Assembly: GCA_040877875.1 (NCBI GenBank)
Contig: JBBDNC010000156.1
Span: 4,041 to 68,040 of the forward strand
Direction of reading: 5' to 3'
DNA length: 64,000 nucleotides
Origin: JBBDNC01 sp040877875
Lineage (GTDB): Bacteria; Bacteroidota; Rhodothermia; Balneolales; Balneolaceae
Shown: one piece after another, positions 34,200 through 43,299 of the stretch
Layout of the letters: every line of letters begins with the position of its first letter
Numbering within the stretch: position 1 is the stretch's first letter
Program-made: the position numbers and the translations under genes
The notes under the pieces: model-generated
Databases searched by the model: none
What the model was told of the DNA's origin: nothing
Seen by the model: the letters and a program-made list of their open reading frames with translations, nothing else

Positions 34200-35975
34200 C
34201 TAATCGTCAAGAGTGATGGCAATCACTTCCTTGATCGAAGTAATTCCCTCCTTGATTCTCTCCCTGCCGGAAGCCCGGAGAGTAAACATCCCCTGACTCA
34301 GGGCCTGGTTTTTAATTATTTCTTCATTGATCTCCCCACCCGATTCCAATATGATACGGCGTATTTCTTTTGAAAAAAACAACGCTTCATGGATGGCAAC
34401 GCGTCCCCTGTAGCCTGTATCATTACATTTTTCACATCCAACAGGCCGGAAAAACGTATTAGATTTTATTTCATCATTCGTAAAACCGATTCCGCGCAGT
34501 GTTTCGGGATGAGGGTCAAATTCTTCCTTGCAGTCTTCACAAAGCCTTCGCAAGAGCCTCTGTGCCATAATCAGATTCACCGCATTGGCAATCAGAAACG
34601 GCTCAACTCCCATTTTAAACAGCCGGGAAACTGCGCTCGGGGCATCGTTGGTATGCAGTGTGGAAAACGTAAGGTGTCCTGTATTCGCCAGTTTAATGGA
34701 TATTTCTGCCGTTGTCAGATCCCGGATCTCCCCTACCAGCACAATATCCGGATCATGGCGTAAAATTCCCCGCATAGCCTGATCGAAGGTCATATGATGG
34801 CCGATCTTTAGCTGCCGGGCTCCATGGATGAGATATTCCACCGGTTCCTCAATCGTAAGTACATTTTTTGTCGGCTCCAGTACATAGTACAGGGCTGCCA
34901 CAAGGGTCGTTGATTTTCCGCTGCCGGTTGGCCCGGTGATAATCACAATCCCGGAGGGTTTTTCGATGGCCTTGACAAAATCCTTTTTCGCCTGTTCCTG
35001 CAGTCCGAGTACTTCCAGGTCTGTAATCACCTTACGGTCATCCAGGATTCGAATTACGATCGATTCAAATTTCCTGTCGAACTGGGCTCCCACCATCGGC
35101 ATAATCGAAACCCGGTAACGGATGTGGTGATTATCCACTGTTCGCTGGATAAAACCGTCCTGCGTACTATCTCTTTCAAAACGGTCCACATTTCTCGTCT
35201 TATCCTTCACGACAGCAGAAATGGCTTCCGGTTTCACATTCTTTTGCTGGTGCCAAAGATGAAGTTTCCCGTCAACACGGAAACGCATATCGGTCGTGGT
35301 CGGCCCGCTCGGCACGATATGGATGTCACTCACTCCCTGACGTACCGCCTCGACCAGCATCCCCTCAACCAGCGAATTGAGCATACTCTGGTTAATCTCT
35401 GCATCGATTTCCTCCTCATCCAGGTCTTTCTCATTCTCCTGGATTTGGGCCTCTTCATAGTCGATCTCCTCCAACAGATCCAGAAATTCGTTTTTTTGCT
35501 CGTATACATTGGAGAGGATTTTTTCAACGAGTTCAAACCGGCAATAGCGGATTTCATACTGTTTGAAATTCAATCGGGAAATGATATTCGACAAATTCGG
35601 GTCGGCCGGGTCGGCCGCCGCAAGAGTCAGGGACGTATTGGTTTTTTGAACCGGAACCGCCTTGTGATATACCAGGTCATCGATAATTTCATGCGGCAGA
35701 TCCTTGACATACTTCTTGATTTCGCTAATTTTTTCATTCGACAACTCCTCCTGGCCTGCAAAAATCTCATCGAATGCATAAATGGAAGCCACACCCTTCA
35801 TGACCTTGTGCCGGTCAAGTTTCAGGTCCTGATACAGAATTTGTCCGAGCCGCCGGTTGGACATTTCCGGTTCTTCGTCCAGAATCGACAGCGCCCTCTT
35901 TAGCTGATCCTCAGAAATTACCCCCCTGTTCACCAGCAGGTCGCCGATATGTCTTCTGGTATTCACTTTTCCCAT
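34200..35975 (-). CDS. pilB: PilB/GspE-type assembly ATPase
   Basis: A 591-aa assembly ATPase. The N-terminal MshEN/GspE_N region (about 8-165: LLVNRGVISEDQLKRAL) may bind c-di-GMP in related proteins. An acidic linker (about 165-195) is followed by the ATPase core with SDIHIVPSG, Walker A GPTGSGKSTTL (about 346), the Asp-box IEEPVEYLI, Walker B DPDIVLVGEIRD and His-box FSTLHTNDAPSA. The zinc tetracysteine motif CEDC...CEKC near residues 490-535 is intact. It is the motor for pilin extrusion. It follows pilC with 119 nt between them. Confidence 0.93.
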   Translation of the reverse strand: MGKVNTRRHIGDLLVNRGVISEDQLKRALSILDEEPEMSNRRLGQILYQDLKLDRHKVMKGVASIYAFDEIFAGQEELSNEKISEIKKYVKDLPHEIIDDLVYHKAVPVQKTNTSLTLAAADPADPNLSNIISRLNFKQYEIRYCRFELVEKILSNVYEQKNEFLDLLEEIDYEEAQIQENEKDLDEEEIDAEINQSMLNSLVEGMLVEAVRQGVSDIHIVPSGPTTTDMRFRVDGKLHLWHQQKNVKPEAISAVVKDKTRNVDRFERDSTQDGFIQRTVDNHHIRYRVSIMPMVGAQFDRKFESIVIRILDDRKVITDLEVLGLQEQAKKDFVKAIEKPSGIVIITGPTGSGKSTTLVAALYYVLEPTKNVLTIEEPVEYLIHGARQLKIGHHMTFDQAMRGILRHDPDIVLVGEIRDLTTAEISIKLANTGHLTFSTLHTNDAPSAVSRLFKMGVEPFLIANAVNLIMAQRLLRRLCEDCKEEFDPHPETLRGIGFTNDEIKSNTFFRPVGCEKCNDTGYRGRVAIHEALFFSKEIRRIILESGGEINEEIIKNQALSQGMFTLRASGRERIKEGITSIKEVIAITLDD

Positions 35976-36094
35976 TTTTACAAACTAGTCATGCATGATT
36001 TATATAGTTGTCTCAAAATGCCCCTTACCGGATAAAAAACAAAATAGGTGAGATATGATATAGCCTTGTTTCAAAATCACAAACAGGATTTCAA

Positions 36095-37435
36095 TCAAAA
36101 TCCACCCGATTCCGGTTTAATGAGTGCCGCCTCGGAAGAAACAACCGTGATGGCGATGAGTGCGATCATAATAAAGAAATTGATAAACAGGTTTATCGAG
36201 TCGATCACCGATTCCATTTTATAGGTAGTCTGGATTTCATAGTACTCGGCAAGCTGCTTTGCATTTTCACGCAGTGCGCCCGACTCTGCTCCCAGCCGAA
36301 ACCGGCTGATAGCGGTATTTGTAAATACACCGGCCGACTCGAGTCCTTCGATCAGTCCGGCCCCTTCTTTCAGCATACGCTTGATCGCCTCTTCCTTGAT
36401 CTGTTTCTCCATATAGGAGTTTCGACACGCTTCCGAGGCGACCCGGATTACATCGATATTTTGTCCGGATCCGCTGTACAGGGTATAAAACACCCTTGCA
36501 AAGATTTCAATACTGGTTTTGTGCAATAAATCACCGATGACCGGTACACGGATGATATACTTGTCCAGAAAAAGTTTACCGCGGGGGGTTTTAACGAAAG
36601 CCAGAAACAGTCCGAATGGGACGACAAACGACAGGAAAATCGCAATCCAGTGATCCTGAAGCCAGTAACTCATCTCCAAAGTTGCGGCTGTCATCGGGGG
36701 AAGCTGGATATTGTAATCAAGAAACATTTCCGCCTGAGCGGGAAATATATACCCCACGTAAAACAGGACTGTTGCAATAACTGCCAGGACCGTTACGGAA
36801 GGCATCATGAGTGACCGGCGAAGGTTTTTTCTGAATTCAGCGTCCCGTTCCATAAATTTTGCCGTACTTTCAAATACGAGCGCCATATTACCCGATGTGG
36901 AAGCCACACTTAGCATGTAGGTGGCAAACTTGCCGAACACCTTCTCATGTTTGCGATAAACCTCGCGCCCCTCTTTGCCATCCTTCAGGTCTTTTTGAAT
37001 CTCCCGGATTACTTCCTTCATTTTTTTATTCTGAGTGTCCTCATAAAGGAGATTCAGAATTTCATCGTACGAGAGTTTCTGCTTGAGTAGATCAGAGCTG
37101 AGACGGATAAACGTCACGACTTCCTTGTGGGGTACACTTCCCTTGAAATCGAATAGCTTCCGGTTGATGTTCAGAACCTTGTACCCGAGCCGGACCAAAG
37201 CCTTTTCCAGTTCTTCTTTGTTATAGGCTTCCTGTTCCCCCGAAATCACAGGCTTTCCGGCTTTTTTTATCTTGTAGGTAAAGAGTTGTTTTTTTTCCAG
37301 AGCCTCCACCCGGAACCCCCTTTTCCGGGACAGGATGTCTACTTTTTTCCTGGCGTTTTTTTTATTCTCTGCCTCGAACTCGGTTTTTACCGGTTTACCG
37401 GCCGAGGATCTGGCTTTAAGTCTGAATTGAGGCAT
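36095..37435 (-). CDS. pilC: PilC/GspF-type platform protein
   Basis: A 446-aa inner-membrane platform protein. A basic N-terminal extension (about 1-95) contains two short repeated segments with YKIKKAGKPVISGE and EAYNKEELEKALVRLGYKV. Two T2SSF domains follow, at about 100-230 and 300-430, with membrane helices near 205-225, 255-280 and 415-440. Typical features are SSDLLKQKLSYDEILNLL in the first repeat and RLGAESGALRENAKQLAEYYE in the second. It starts 339 nt after the pilin stop, across a strong terminator, so it is probably transcribed separately from the pilin. Confidence 0.9.
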   Translation of the reverse strand: MPQFRLKARSSAGKPVKTEFEAENKKNARKKVDILSRKRGFRVEALEKKQLFTYKIKKAGKPVISGEQEAYNKEELEKALVRLGYKVLNINRKLFDFKGSVPHKEVVTFIRLSSDLLKQKLSYDEILNLLYEDTQNKKMKEVIREIQKDLKDGKEGREVYRKHEKVFGKFATYMLSVASTSGNMALVFESTAKFMERDAEFRKNLRRSLMMPSVTVLAVIATVLFYVGYIFPAQAEMFLDYNIQLPPMTAATLEMSYWLQDHWIAIFLSFVVPFGLFLAFVKTPRGKLFLDKYIIRVPVIGDLLHKTSIEIFARVFYTLYSGSGQNIDVIRVASEACRNSYMEKQIKEEAIKRMLKEGAGLIEGLESAGVFTNTAISRFRLGAESGALRENAKQLAEYYEIQTTYKMESVIDSINLFINFFIMIALIAITVVSSEAALIKPESGGF

Positions 37436-37698
37436 AAGAGTTCAACATTATAGAGATTTGGAGTTAGAAAGCAGACTCCGCTTATTCCCGGTATACAATT
37501 GATCAAACATTTAAATTTTCAACAAATCCGGTTTCATTAATTACTATCCTGACTGTCCCCGTACAAATCCCCATTGGCCCTTTTCACAAACCTTGTCTTA
37601 AATTTGCAAACAGGTCGGGGTAAAGCCCGGTCAGTGAATTTTAATCATTGACTCAATCAACACGAAACAATTTCTGACTAAAGTTAAAAGGGTCATCA

Positions 37699-37730
37699 AA
37701 AAAAAGGCTCCGATACGGAGCCTTTTTTTA
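37699..37730 (-). terminator. Strong intrinsic terminator downstream of the pilin gene
   Basis: GGCTCCG-ATA-CGGAGCC hairpin (37707-37723) framed by A-runs and T-runs on both sides, so it can also act on the plus strand. It lies 44 nt after the pilin stop in the direction of pilin transcription. This separates pilin mRNA from pilC, which suits a highly expressed subunit. Confidence 0.85.
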
Positions 37731-37773
37731 TATCAGAATAAATGATATATAAAATTTTCTTAAACATACATTT

Positions 37774-38226
37774 TTATGGACAGACTCCGGGAGCTCCGCC
37801 GTTCATATCCGCCATTACCATATTATTCGTGCAAACCCTGGCTTGAATCGTATTCGGCGTGGTGTTATCCACCTCTGAGTCATTCACTGTGGCTGTAACT
37901 ATAAAATCATCCGAATCCGCAGCAGGGGCGGAAAATGTATACGTACCATTTGAATTGCTGGCAGTAAGAAGATCTGCGCTTAAGGAAGCTGCTCCAAATG
38001 TTATATTCTCAAAAGTTATCCCATTAAAATCTCTGCCACCGCCTCCAAGCATAGCCGGCCTCATATAGTAACCCTGTGCAGAAGCGGCAATTTGTGCCAA
38101 ATCCTGACGAACCGCATCCTGTGCCGCCGCATCCGCAGCACTTCCAAATGTATTGATAGCTACGACCGTCGCAATCCCTACGATGATCGTCACGAGAATT
38201 ACAAGTAATAATTGTTGCTGACCCAT
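37774..38226 (-). CDS. Atypical type IV pilin-like major subunit
   Basis: A 150-aa protein with the N-terminus MGQQQLLLVILVTIIVGIAT: a 23-residue hydrophobic helix, then AADAAAQDAVRQDLAQIAASAQGYY as in the amphipathic half of a pilin alpha-1. A beta-rich Thr/Asn-rich head ends with a C-terminal Cys pair (VCTNNM...GVCP). A prepilin leader would be just MG before the glutamines, with no GFTLIE motif and no Glu5. Identification as the pilin therefore rests on the helix, size, disulphide-like Cys pair and position at the head of the pilus genes. It has the strongest Shine-Dalgarno in the window (AAGGAG, 7 nt before ATG) and its own terminator, indicating high expression. Confidence 0.72.
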   Translation of the reverse strand: MGQQQLLLVILVTIIVGIATVVAINTFGSAADAAAQDAVRQDLAQIAASAQGYYMRPAMLGGGGRDFNGITFENITFGAASLSADLLTASNSNGTYTFSAPAADSDDFIVTATVNDSEVDNTTPNTIQARVCTNNMVMADMNGGAPGVCP

Positions 38227-38922
38227 AGTAGACTCCTTGTCGTCTTAATATTTAGTTTGATATTGAATAACTGGTGATGTTGATTGGAAAATTGTAAAAC
38301 TTAATATAAATGTTTAATGACTAAATAATTTAAAATCCGATTAATTTAAATAAGCAAGTAAAAATCATTTGTAGACAAACTATCCTTTTGTCCGTTCACT
38401 TTTATTCAAGAATCGACAACTATATTAGGGACTATTCAGATCCAATGCAATATAAATATTAATTTTTTCTAATATTACTCTTATAGTCGTCCATATTGAC
38501 AAATAAAAGATGCTTTGAAAGTAAAAAACATCTCACATTATTCATTTCACAAACGTTCTATCCAGGTAGTTGGAACAGAAATACCTCGAGAATCAAAGAG
38601 TTTTACTATAAATAAACTTCATTCTCAAGCTCCGTATGTAACAAAAACAAGCACTCATCAATAAAACTACGCAAGCCTGTCACCGGAAATTGGACTCAAA
38701 AAAAAGGAACATCTCAAACTGCTTATCGGCTCTTTACCCTGACTACTTAAACTATACAATCAACCCGGTATTCATTAAATTATCATTAAATTTTCCACAT
38801 GCTTGCCTTTTTCAACTAAATTACCGTAACTGAATTATTAGGTTTTAAAAAAATGCTCGGTCTCCCTGTTCTATTCATCATTCTTACAGGAACAGCACAA
38901 AACGGATAGGATTATACCTTAA
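38227..38922. other. 696-nt AT-rich gap upstream of the pilin gene
   Basis: No supported gene. On the minus strand TTGCAT (38450-38445) and TAATAT (38427-38422), 17 nt apart, could be a weak vegetative promoter for the pilin with a 5' leader of about 190 nt. No -24/-12 (sigma-54) signature was found. On the plus strand a 19-codon frame (38853-38909) resembling the start of a signal peptide precedes the antitoxin gene; I give it little weight. Confidence 0.35.
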
Positions 38923-39129
38923 ATGTATCAAAGATCAGACGAAAACTCTGGCCATCATCAGCGATTATCTGAAGATGTAATATCTGCATCCGCTTCTCTG
39001 CAGAGTACCAGGCAATCCTCGTCTCTATCGCTTACTCCTCTCACAAAATCATTGGCGGGAATTCTAAAGGACTCCGGTCTGGATGAAAAGGATTATAAAA
39101 GAAACCTCAAAAGGAAGTATTTGGAATGA
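38923..39129 (+). CDS. Putative antitoxin of a PIN-domain toxin-antitoxin pair
   Basis: A 68-aa protein with a disordered Ser-rich N-terminal half and a C-terminal segment, SLAGILKDSGLDEKDYKRNL, that reads like the toxin-binding tail of antitoxins paired with PIN toxins. The stop overlaps the start of the PIN gene by 4 nt (ATGA), the usual arrangement. No clear DNA-binding fold is seen in the N-terminal half, which is unusual for VapB-like antitoxins. Identification depends mainly on context. Confidence 0.65.
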   Translation: MYQRSDENSGHHQRLSEDVISASASLQSTRQSSSLSLTPLTKSLAGILKDSGLDEKDYKRNLKRKYLE

Positions 39130-39548
39130 AAATCCTTTTCGATACAAATATTCTTCTCGATCTTCTTTTGATGCGAAAACCTTACTATGAATCCGTCGCG
39201 CAACTGATCAGTTTTGTAGAGACCCGGATGATCGAAGGCTGGCTTTGCCCGAACACGGTTTCAACAGTTCACTATCTATTGAATGAAGCACTTGACAAGC
39301 AGCAGGCTGCCGGGCATCTTAAAACCATCCTCAGCATGTACCGGGTTCCCGAGCTGAATCAGGCAGTTTTCAATCAAGCGGCGCTCGGTGAGTATTCCGA
39401 CTATGATTATGCTCTCACCTACCAGTCGGCCCTTCAGGCGGATGTTGACGGAATCCTTACTCGCAATCGGGAACACTACTCGGACAGCTCTCTCCCTGTC
39501 TGTACACCCGATAAGCTGCTGGCTCTTATGAACAGCCTGGAAACCTGA
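39126..39548 (+). CDS. PIN-domain toxin (VapC-like ribonuclease)
   Basis: A 140-aa PIN-domain protein. The N-terminus KILFDTNILLDLLL carries the first catalytic Asp (Asp6) and Asn of the fold. A mid-protein Glu (LLNEAL) and the C-terminal Asp cluster (DYDYAL, QADVDGILTRN) complete the metal site. Relatives cleave tRNA or rRNA when freed from the antitoxin. It forms an ATGA overlap with the upstream antitoxin gene. The tRNA-Leu gene follows 85 nt downstream on the opposite strand; that is only adjacency. Confidence 0.85.
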   Translation: MKILFDTNILLDLLLMRKPYYESVAQLISFVETRMIEGWLCPNTVSTVHYLLNEALDKQQAAGHLKTILSMYRVPELNQAVFNQAALGEYSDYDYALTYQSALQADVDGILTRNREHYSDSSLPVCTPDKLLALMNSLET

Positions 39549-39632
39549 TGTTTCTTTTCTGCTTATACTGATAAGAAACGGGAATGAGTTTTTGATTCAC
39601 CATTCACTTTACCATAATCTAAACTTATTAAG

Positions 39633-39716
39633 TACCCGGGAGGGGACTCGAACCCCTACGATGTTGCCACCACCGGATTTTGAGTCCGGCGCGTCTACCA
39701 ATTCCGCCACCCGGGC
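39633..39716 (-). tRNA. tRNA-Leu (anticodon CAA)
   Basis: An 84-nt cloverleaf with a long variable arm. The acceptor stem GCCCGGG pairs with CCCGGGT (one G-U at the end). The D-arm TGGCGGAATTGGTAGACGC is typical of leucine tRNAs. The anticodon loop CTCAAAA gives CAA, which reads UUG. The T-arm is GGGGTTCGAGTCCCC. The discriminator is A. CCA is not encoded (CTT follows). A Leu tRNA is a class II tRNA, so 84 nt is normal. Confidence 0.96.
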
Positions 39717-39725
39717 GAAGAAAGA

Positions 39726-39733
39726 CAAATATA
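39726..39733 (-). promoter_or_regulatory. Bacteroidota-like -7 promoter element of the tRNA gene
   Basis: TATATTTG on the minus strand fits TAnnTTTG, the -7 consensus of the Bacteroidota main sigma factor, and ends 9 nt before the tRNA 5' end. A partial -33 match (TTTTC) lies about 19 nt further upstream. This supports both the tRNA promoter and the lineage. Confidence 0.45.
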
Positions 39734-39997
39734 AGAACAGTTCCTCTCTTTGAAAATAAGAATTCACAATTCATTAACAGGGAAGCAGCCATGAATGTTT
39801 GGCCCCCCAGGCAGGCCGCAATAGATTCAATTGAGCCCTCTCCCGGCCGATTAGCTTGCTCACCGGTATTGTACGATCCCCTTCTTTAAAAACATTTGTG
39901 ATATAGAGTCAGCCGGTGTAATTTTGGGCCTGATGAATTATTTGCCGACATCCATCTGATCCAATCAAACCCTTCAATCATTAAGAGCTAATTCTGA

Positions 39998-40576
39998 ATG
40001 TCCACTTCAACGTTCAATAAACTATCCTACAACGCGCCTGAAGTAAACAGTTTTATCGAAGAGCTCAAACAAGTCAACGTCGACTCCTCTTATTATTTGT
40101 TGCTGCTGGTCGGCCCTTACCGAAAAGGAAAGAAACAATTCCTGGAAAACCTTGCAGACCGTGCCGGGCAGTCCATTACGCACATTGATCTTCACGATAT
40201 CGTCACCATGTATGAAGATGAAACCTATGAAAACATCGATTCCCTCTTTCAAGAGCTTCATAAAGAAGAGTCCATTCTGTTTTTCTCAAACGGGGATCGC
40301 CTTTGCGGGGCTTATACCGGCTATACCTACTCCAAAACCCGTTATGCAACCCCCCAGGAAAAATATTTTCTGAAAAAAATTCAAAAACTGGAGAAAATCA
40401 TCCTGCTCGATATTCTGGATGAAGATAATGTCGACAAGACGCTGGAGCGAAACTCCCATTTTACTCTGAGCTTCAACAAACCAACTTCCATTTTAAAAAG
40501 ATTCACATGGAGCCTCGGGAACTATTCGTTCCACGGCCATCAAATTGTCAGTAAGCGCCCCCAGCGTAAAACGTGA
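39998..40576 (+). CDS. Degenerate AAA+-like protein, probably without ATPase activity
   Basis: A 192-aa protein. GPYRKGKK (residues 39-46) occupies the Walker A place but has Lys instead of Ser/Thr at the last position. ILFFSNGDRLCG (93-104) aligns to the AAA+ Walker B ILFFDEADALFG with both catalytic acids replaced (DE to SN). RYATPQEKYFLKKIQKLEKI and the following LERNSHFTLSFNKP match the YLLQRIEEYEGL and RRFxFVIEFPLP regions of small AAA ATPases such as those of contractile injection loci. The terminal Arg residues are partly lost. It would therefore be a nucleotide-free scaffold or chaperone-like protein (inference). It stands alone, between the tRNA and a helicase gene; no tail-like genes are near. 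Confidence 0.65.
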   Translation: MSTSTFNKLSYNAPEVNSFIEELKQVNVDSSYYLLLLVGPYRKGKKQFLENLADRAGQSITHIDLHDIVTMYEDETYENIDSLFQELHKEESILFFSNGDRLCGAYTGYTYSKTRYATPQEKYFLKKIQKLEKIILLDILDEDNVDKTLERNSHFTLSFNKPTSILKRFTWSLGNYSFHGHQIVSKRPQRKT

Positions 40577-40866
40577 AACTATAAGGTACAGGAACCCCTC
40601 TTCCCCTGAAATTGAACCTGCTTTATGAACTTTTTGGGTATTATTTTCGCAATCGTCTGAATGAACCACACCCTGAATCCTTCTGACAGCGGGGATGAAT
40701 ACAGAAAGCAGCCGTCTCAAGACCGGATCTTTTCCCGGACAGTTCGAAACGGATGACAGAGAGTTACACTTTTTATAACTTTCCGATCAAATCTTCTTAT
40801 ATTAAGAGCTTGTACCTTGACCCTTCCATTCTAATTGATTTGTATTAAACACAAGAAGATATTCTA

Positions 40867-42483
40867 TTGAAATTTAGTGAAATGAAACTGACCGACACGA
40901 TGATGTCCGGTCTAAACGATATTCGATTCGAGGAACCTACACCCGTTCAGGAAAAAGCTATCCCTCTCGTTCTGGAGGGAAAAGATGTCATAGCCACCGC
41001 TCAAACCGGAACCGGTAAAACCGGTGCATTCATCATTCCGATCATGGACCGCATTCTGAGAGGTGACCAGGACGGTATTAAAGCCCTGATCCTGAGCCCC
41101 ACCCGTGAACTTGCCCAACAAATCGACGAACAGATTTTTGCAATCGGCTACCACACCGGTATTTCTTCCGCGACCGTTATCGGAGGAAGTGATTTTTCTG
41201 TACAGGCCAAGGCATTGAATGCCGGCGTCGATATTATTGTCGCTACTCCGGGCAGGCTGATTGATCAAAAAAAGATCGTAAACATCGATTTCTCGAAAGT
41301 TGACTACCTGGTCCTGGATGAGGCAGATCGCATGCTGGATATGGGATTCCTTCCCGATATGAAAAAGATTATCGGCTGGCTGCCGCAGGAACGACAAACC
41401 CTTCTTTTTTCTGCAACGATGCCCCCGGAAATCGAGAAACTGGCTTCCGGAATCATGAAAAATCCGGTAACGGTTGAAATCGCCCGGGCCAAAGCTCCAA
41501 CCCTGGTCGAGCAACGAGCGTTTTTTGTACGAAGCAACCAGAAAATTCCACTCCTCAAGAAGATTTTCCAAACGATTGAGTGGGATTCCTGTATCATCTT
41601 TACCTCCACCAAAAAGGGAACTGACGAATTACAGCGCTTGCTGAAAAAGGAAGGGATCAAAGCTGCAAGCATACACGGAGATCGTTCACAGGAAGAACGG
41701 AACCGTTCATTGAATGCTTTTAAATCGGGAGAATTTCCGGTGATTGTAGCGACCAACGTATTGGCACGGGGTATTGACATCAAGGATGTTTCAATGATCG
41801 TCAATTACGACACCCCTAATAATACGGATGATTATATTCACCGCATCGGGCGGACCGGACGATATGACAAGTCCGGCATTGCTGTTACTTTCGTAACTCA
41901 ACGCGATAAACGACTCTTTAATGATATTGACAGGATTAAAGAGAATCCGATTAAAAAAACCACACTGCCGGACTCCTTTAACGAAAAATCGGAGTTCAAC
42001 TGGGATAAAAAGATATCAGACGGTCAAAAACAGATACGTAACAAAAAGGATCAACCGCCGGCCGACAAAAAGAGCAGCGGCCAGAGCCGGGATCAAACAG
42101 GCTCCGGAAGTGAGAACAAAAAGTCGGACAAGGAATCCCGCCGCAATGTAAAAAAACGCCCTTCGGGCAAAGGAGAAAAAAGTACTTCTTCCCGCAAGAA
42201 GTCTCAGGAGGATAAAAAAAGTCCAGGACGTAAACCGGCTTCTTCGGGCAATGGAGCAGCTCAAAAGGATCAGGATAAGGATTCATCTACTGGCCGCCAT
42301 CAGAATCGGTCAGCTTCACCCGAACCGGGGCCTGAGCCTCAGGAGATGGAAAAGGAACGCTCAACAATTCCTATTCCCATTTCAATTCCCAAAGCATCCC
42401 AGCGAAATAAAAATTCCCGGAAACCGGCAAAAGGAGTTTGGGGAATTATTAAAAGCTTTATTCCGAAATTTAATAAAAACTGA
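40867..42483 (+). CDS. DEAD-box RNA helicase
   Basis: A 538-aa helicase. The TTG at 40867 is preferred as start because it keeps the Phe of KFSEM, the conserved aromatic residue upstream of the Q motif (FEEPTPVQEKAIP); an ATG at 40882 would drop it. Motifs: I AQTGTGKTG, Ia PTRELA, Ib TPGR, II DEAD, III SAT, IV IIFTSTKKG, V ATNVLARGIDI and VI HRIGRTGR. The last 150 residues are Lys/Ser/Gln-rich, disordered and basic, as in RhlE/CsdA-like helicases acting in ribosome assembly or cold adaptation. It is followed closely by the plsC-like gene (5 nt). Confidence 0.94.
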   Translation: MKFSEMKLTDTMMSGLNDIRFEEPTPVQEKAIPLVLEGKDVIATAQTGTGKTGAFIIPIMDRILRGDQDGIKALILSPTRELAQQIDEQIFAIGYHTGISSATVIGGSDFSVQAKALNAGVDIIVATPGRLIDQKKIVNIDFSKVDYLVLDEADRMLDMGFLPDMKKIIGWLPQERQTLLFSATMPPEIEKLASGIMKNPVTVEIARAKAPTLVEQRAFFVRSNQKIPLLKKIFQTIEWDSCIIFTSTKKGTDELQRLLKKEGIKAASIHGDRSQEERNRSLNAFKSGEFPVIVATNVLARGIDIKDVSMIVNYDTPNNTDDYIHRIGRTGRYDKSGIAVTFVTQRDKRLFNDIDRIKENPIKKTTLPDSFNEKSEFNWDKKISDGQKQIRNKKDQPPADKKSSGQSRDQTGSGSENKKSDKESRRNVKKRPSGKGEKSTSSRKKSQEDKKSPGRKPASSGNGAAQKDQDKDSSTGRHQNRSASPEPGPEPQEMEKERSTIPIPISIPKASQRNKNSRKPAKGVWGIIKSFIPKFNKN

Positions 42484-42488
42484 GAACT

Positions 42489-43283
42489 ATGCAGCGACTG
42501 ACGTCTCTGCTGATCTGGATTGGAGTGTCCCTCCTGGTTTTGTTCTGGCTGCCCCTGATTGCAGTCACCCGGTTTTTTGACCGCGACCCGGTTCGCTACC
42601 GGACAGGCAAAATGTTTCGCAAACTGGGCCTTGCCATCTCACGCATCAACCCAAACTGGAAAATCTCTCTGCAGGGAAATAAATCTGCGAATGACCGAAC
42701 GCCGTTTATCATTGTCAGCAACCATTTGTCAAATGGCGACATTCCGGTGATCTCCAACCTGCCGTGGGAAATGAAGTGGGTGGCAAAAAAAGAACTTTTC
42801 AATCTGCCTATTGTAGGATGGATGATGAGAATGGCCGGGGATATTCCGGTCGACCGGAGGTCGAGAGGGAAAAATATTCGGACGATCAAACGGTGTCTTT
42901 TTTACCTTCAGCGAAATTGTTCTGTGATCTTTTTTCCGGAAGGTACCCGGTCGCGCGATGGTAAAGTCAAAGATTTTTCAAGAATTCCTTTTGAACTTGC
43001 AATCCGGAATAATTTTCCCATTTTGCCCCTTGTAATTGATGGCACACGGGAATGTCTGCCGAAAAACACCTGGATTTTCGAGCCGGATGTCCATGCCAGA
43101 CTCAAAGTTCTGGAACCGGTTGACCCAAACAAATATGAATCCGCCGATACCGATGCCCTGGTTCGGGATGTACGGGATCAGATAATTCGTCAATTGATGG
43201 AATGGAGGGATGAACCCCGGGAACAGGTGGACGGCCTGCTGCACAAGAACAGGAATACGAATCAATCAAAACCTGAAAATTAA
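42489..43283 (+). CDS. PlsC-type 1-acyl-sn-glycerol-3-phosphate acyltransferase
   Basis: A 264-aa acyltransferase with an N-terminal membrane helix (about 5-25). The catalytic motif I is NHLSNGD (H-x4-D) near residue 78. Motif III FFPEGTRSRDGKV lies near 150 and ILPLVIDGTRE near 182. The close fit to the plsC consensus (FPEGTRSR) makes it the better candidate of the two homologues for the main phosphatidic-acid step. It is 5 nt downstream of the helicase gene and 16 nt upstream of the metallopeptidase-like gene, so the three are probably one transcript. Confidence 0.9.
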   Translation: MQRLTSLLIWIGVSLLVLFWLPLIAVTRFFDRDPVRYRTGKMFRKLGLAISRINPNWKISLQGNKSANDRTPFIIVSNHLSNGDIPVISNLPWEMKWVAKKELFNLPIVGWMMRMAGDIPVDRRSRGKNIRTIKRCLFYLQRNCSVIFFPEGTRSRDGKVKDFSRIPFELAIRNNFPILPLVIDGTRECLPKNTWIFEPDVHARLKVLEPVDPNKYESADTDALVRDVRDQIIRQLMEWRDEPREQVDGLLHKNRNTNQSKPEN

Positions 43284-43299
43284 ATTTTGAAAAGCCCTT

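Noticed and set aside
35124..35903. A 259-codon plus-strand frame over pilB
   Set aside because: It is antisense to the ATPase with intact Walker and His-box motifs.
38853..38909. A 19-codon frame that resembles the start of a signal peptide
   Set aside because: It is too short, and no continuation or Shine-Dalgarno is visible.
39633..39997. tRNA-Leu gene as an integration site beside the toxin-antitoxin pair
   Set aside because: No integrase, no repeated tRNA end and no direct repeat were found, so a genomic island is not supported.
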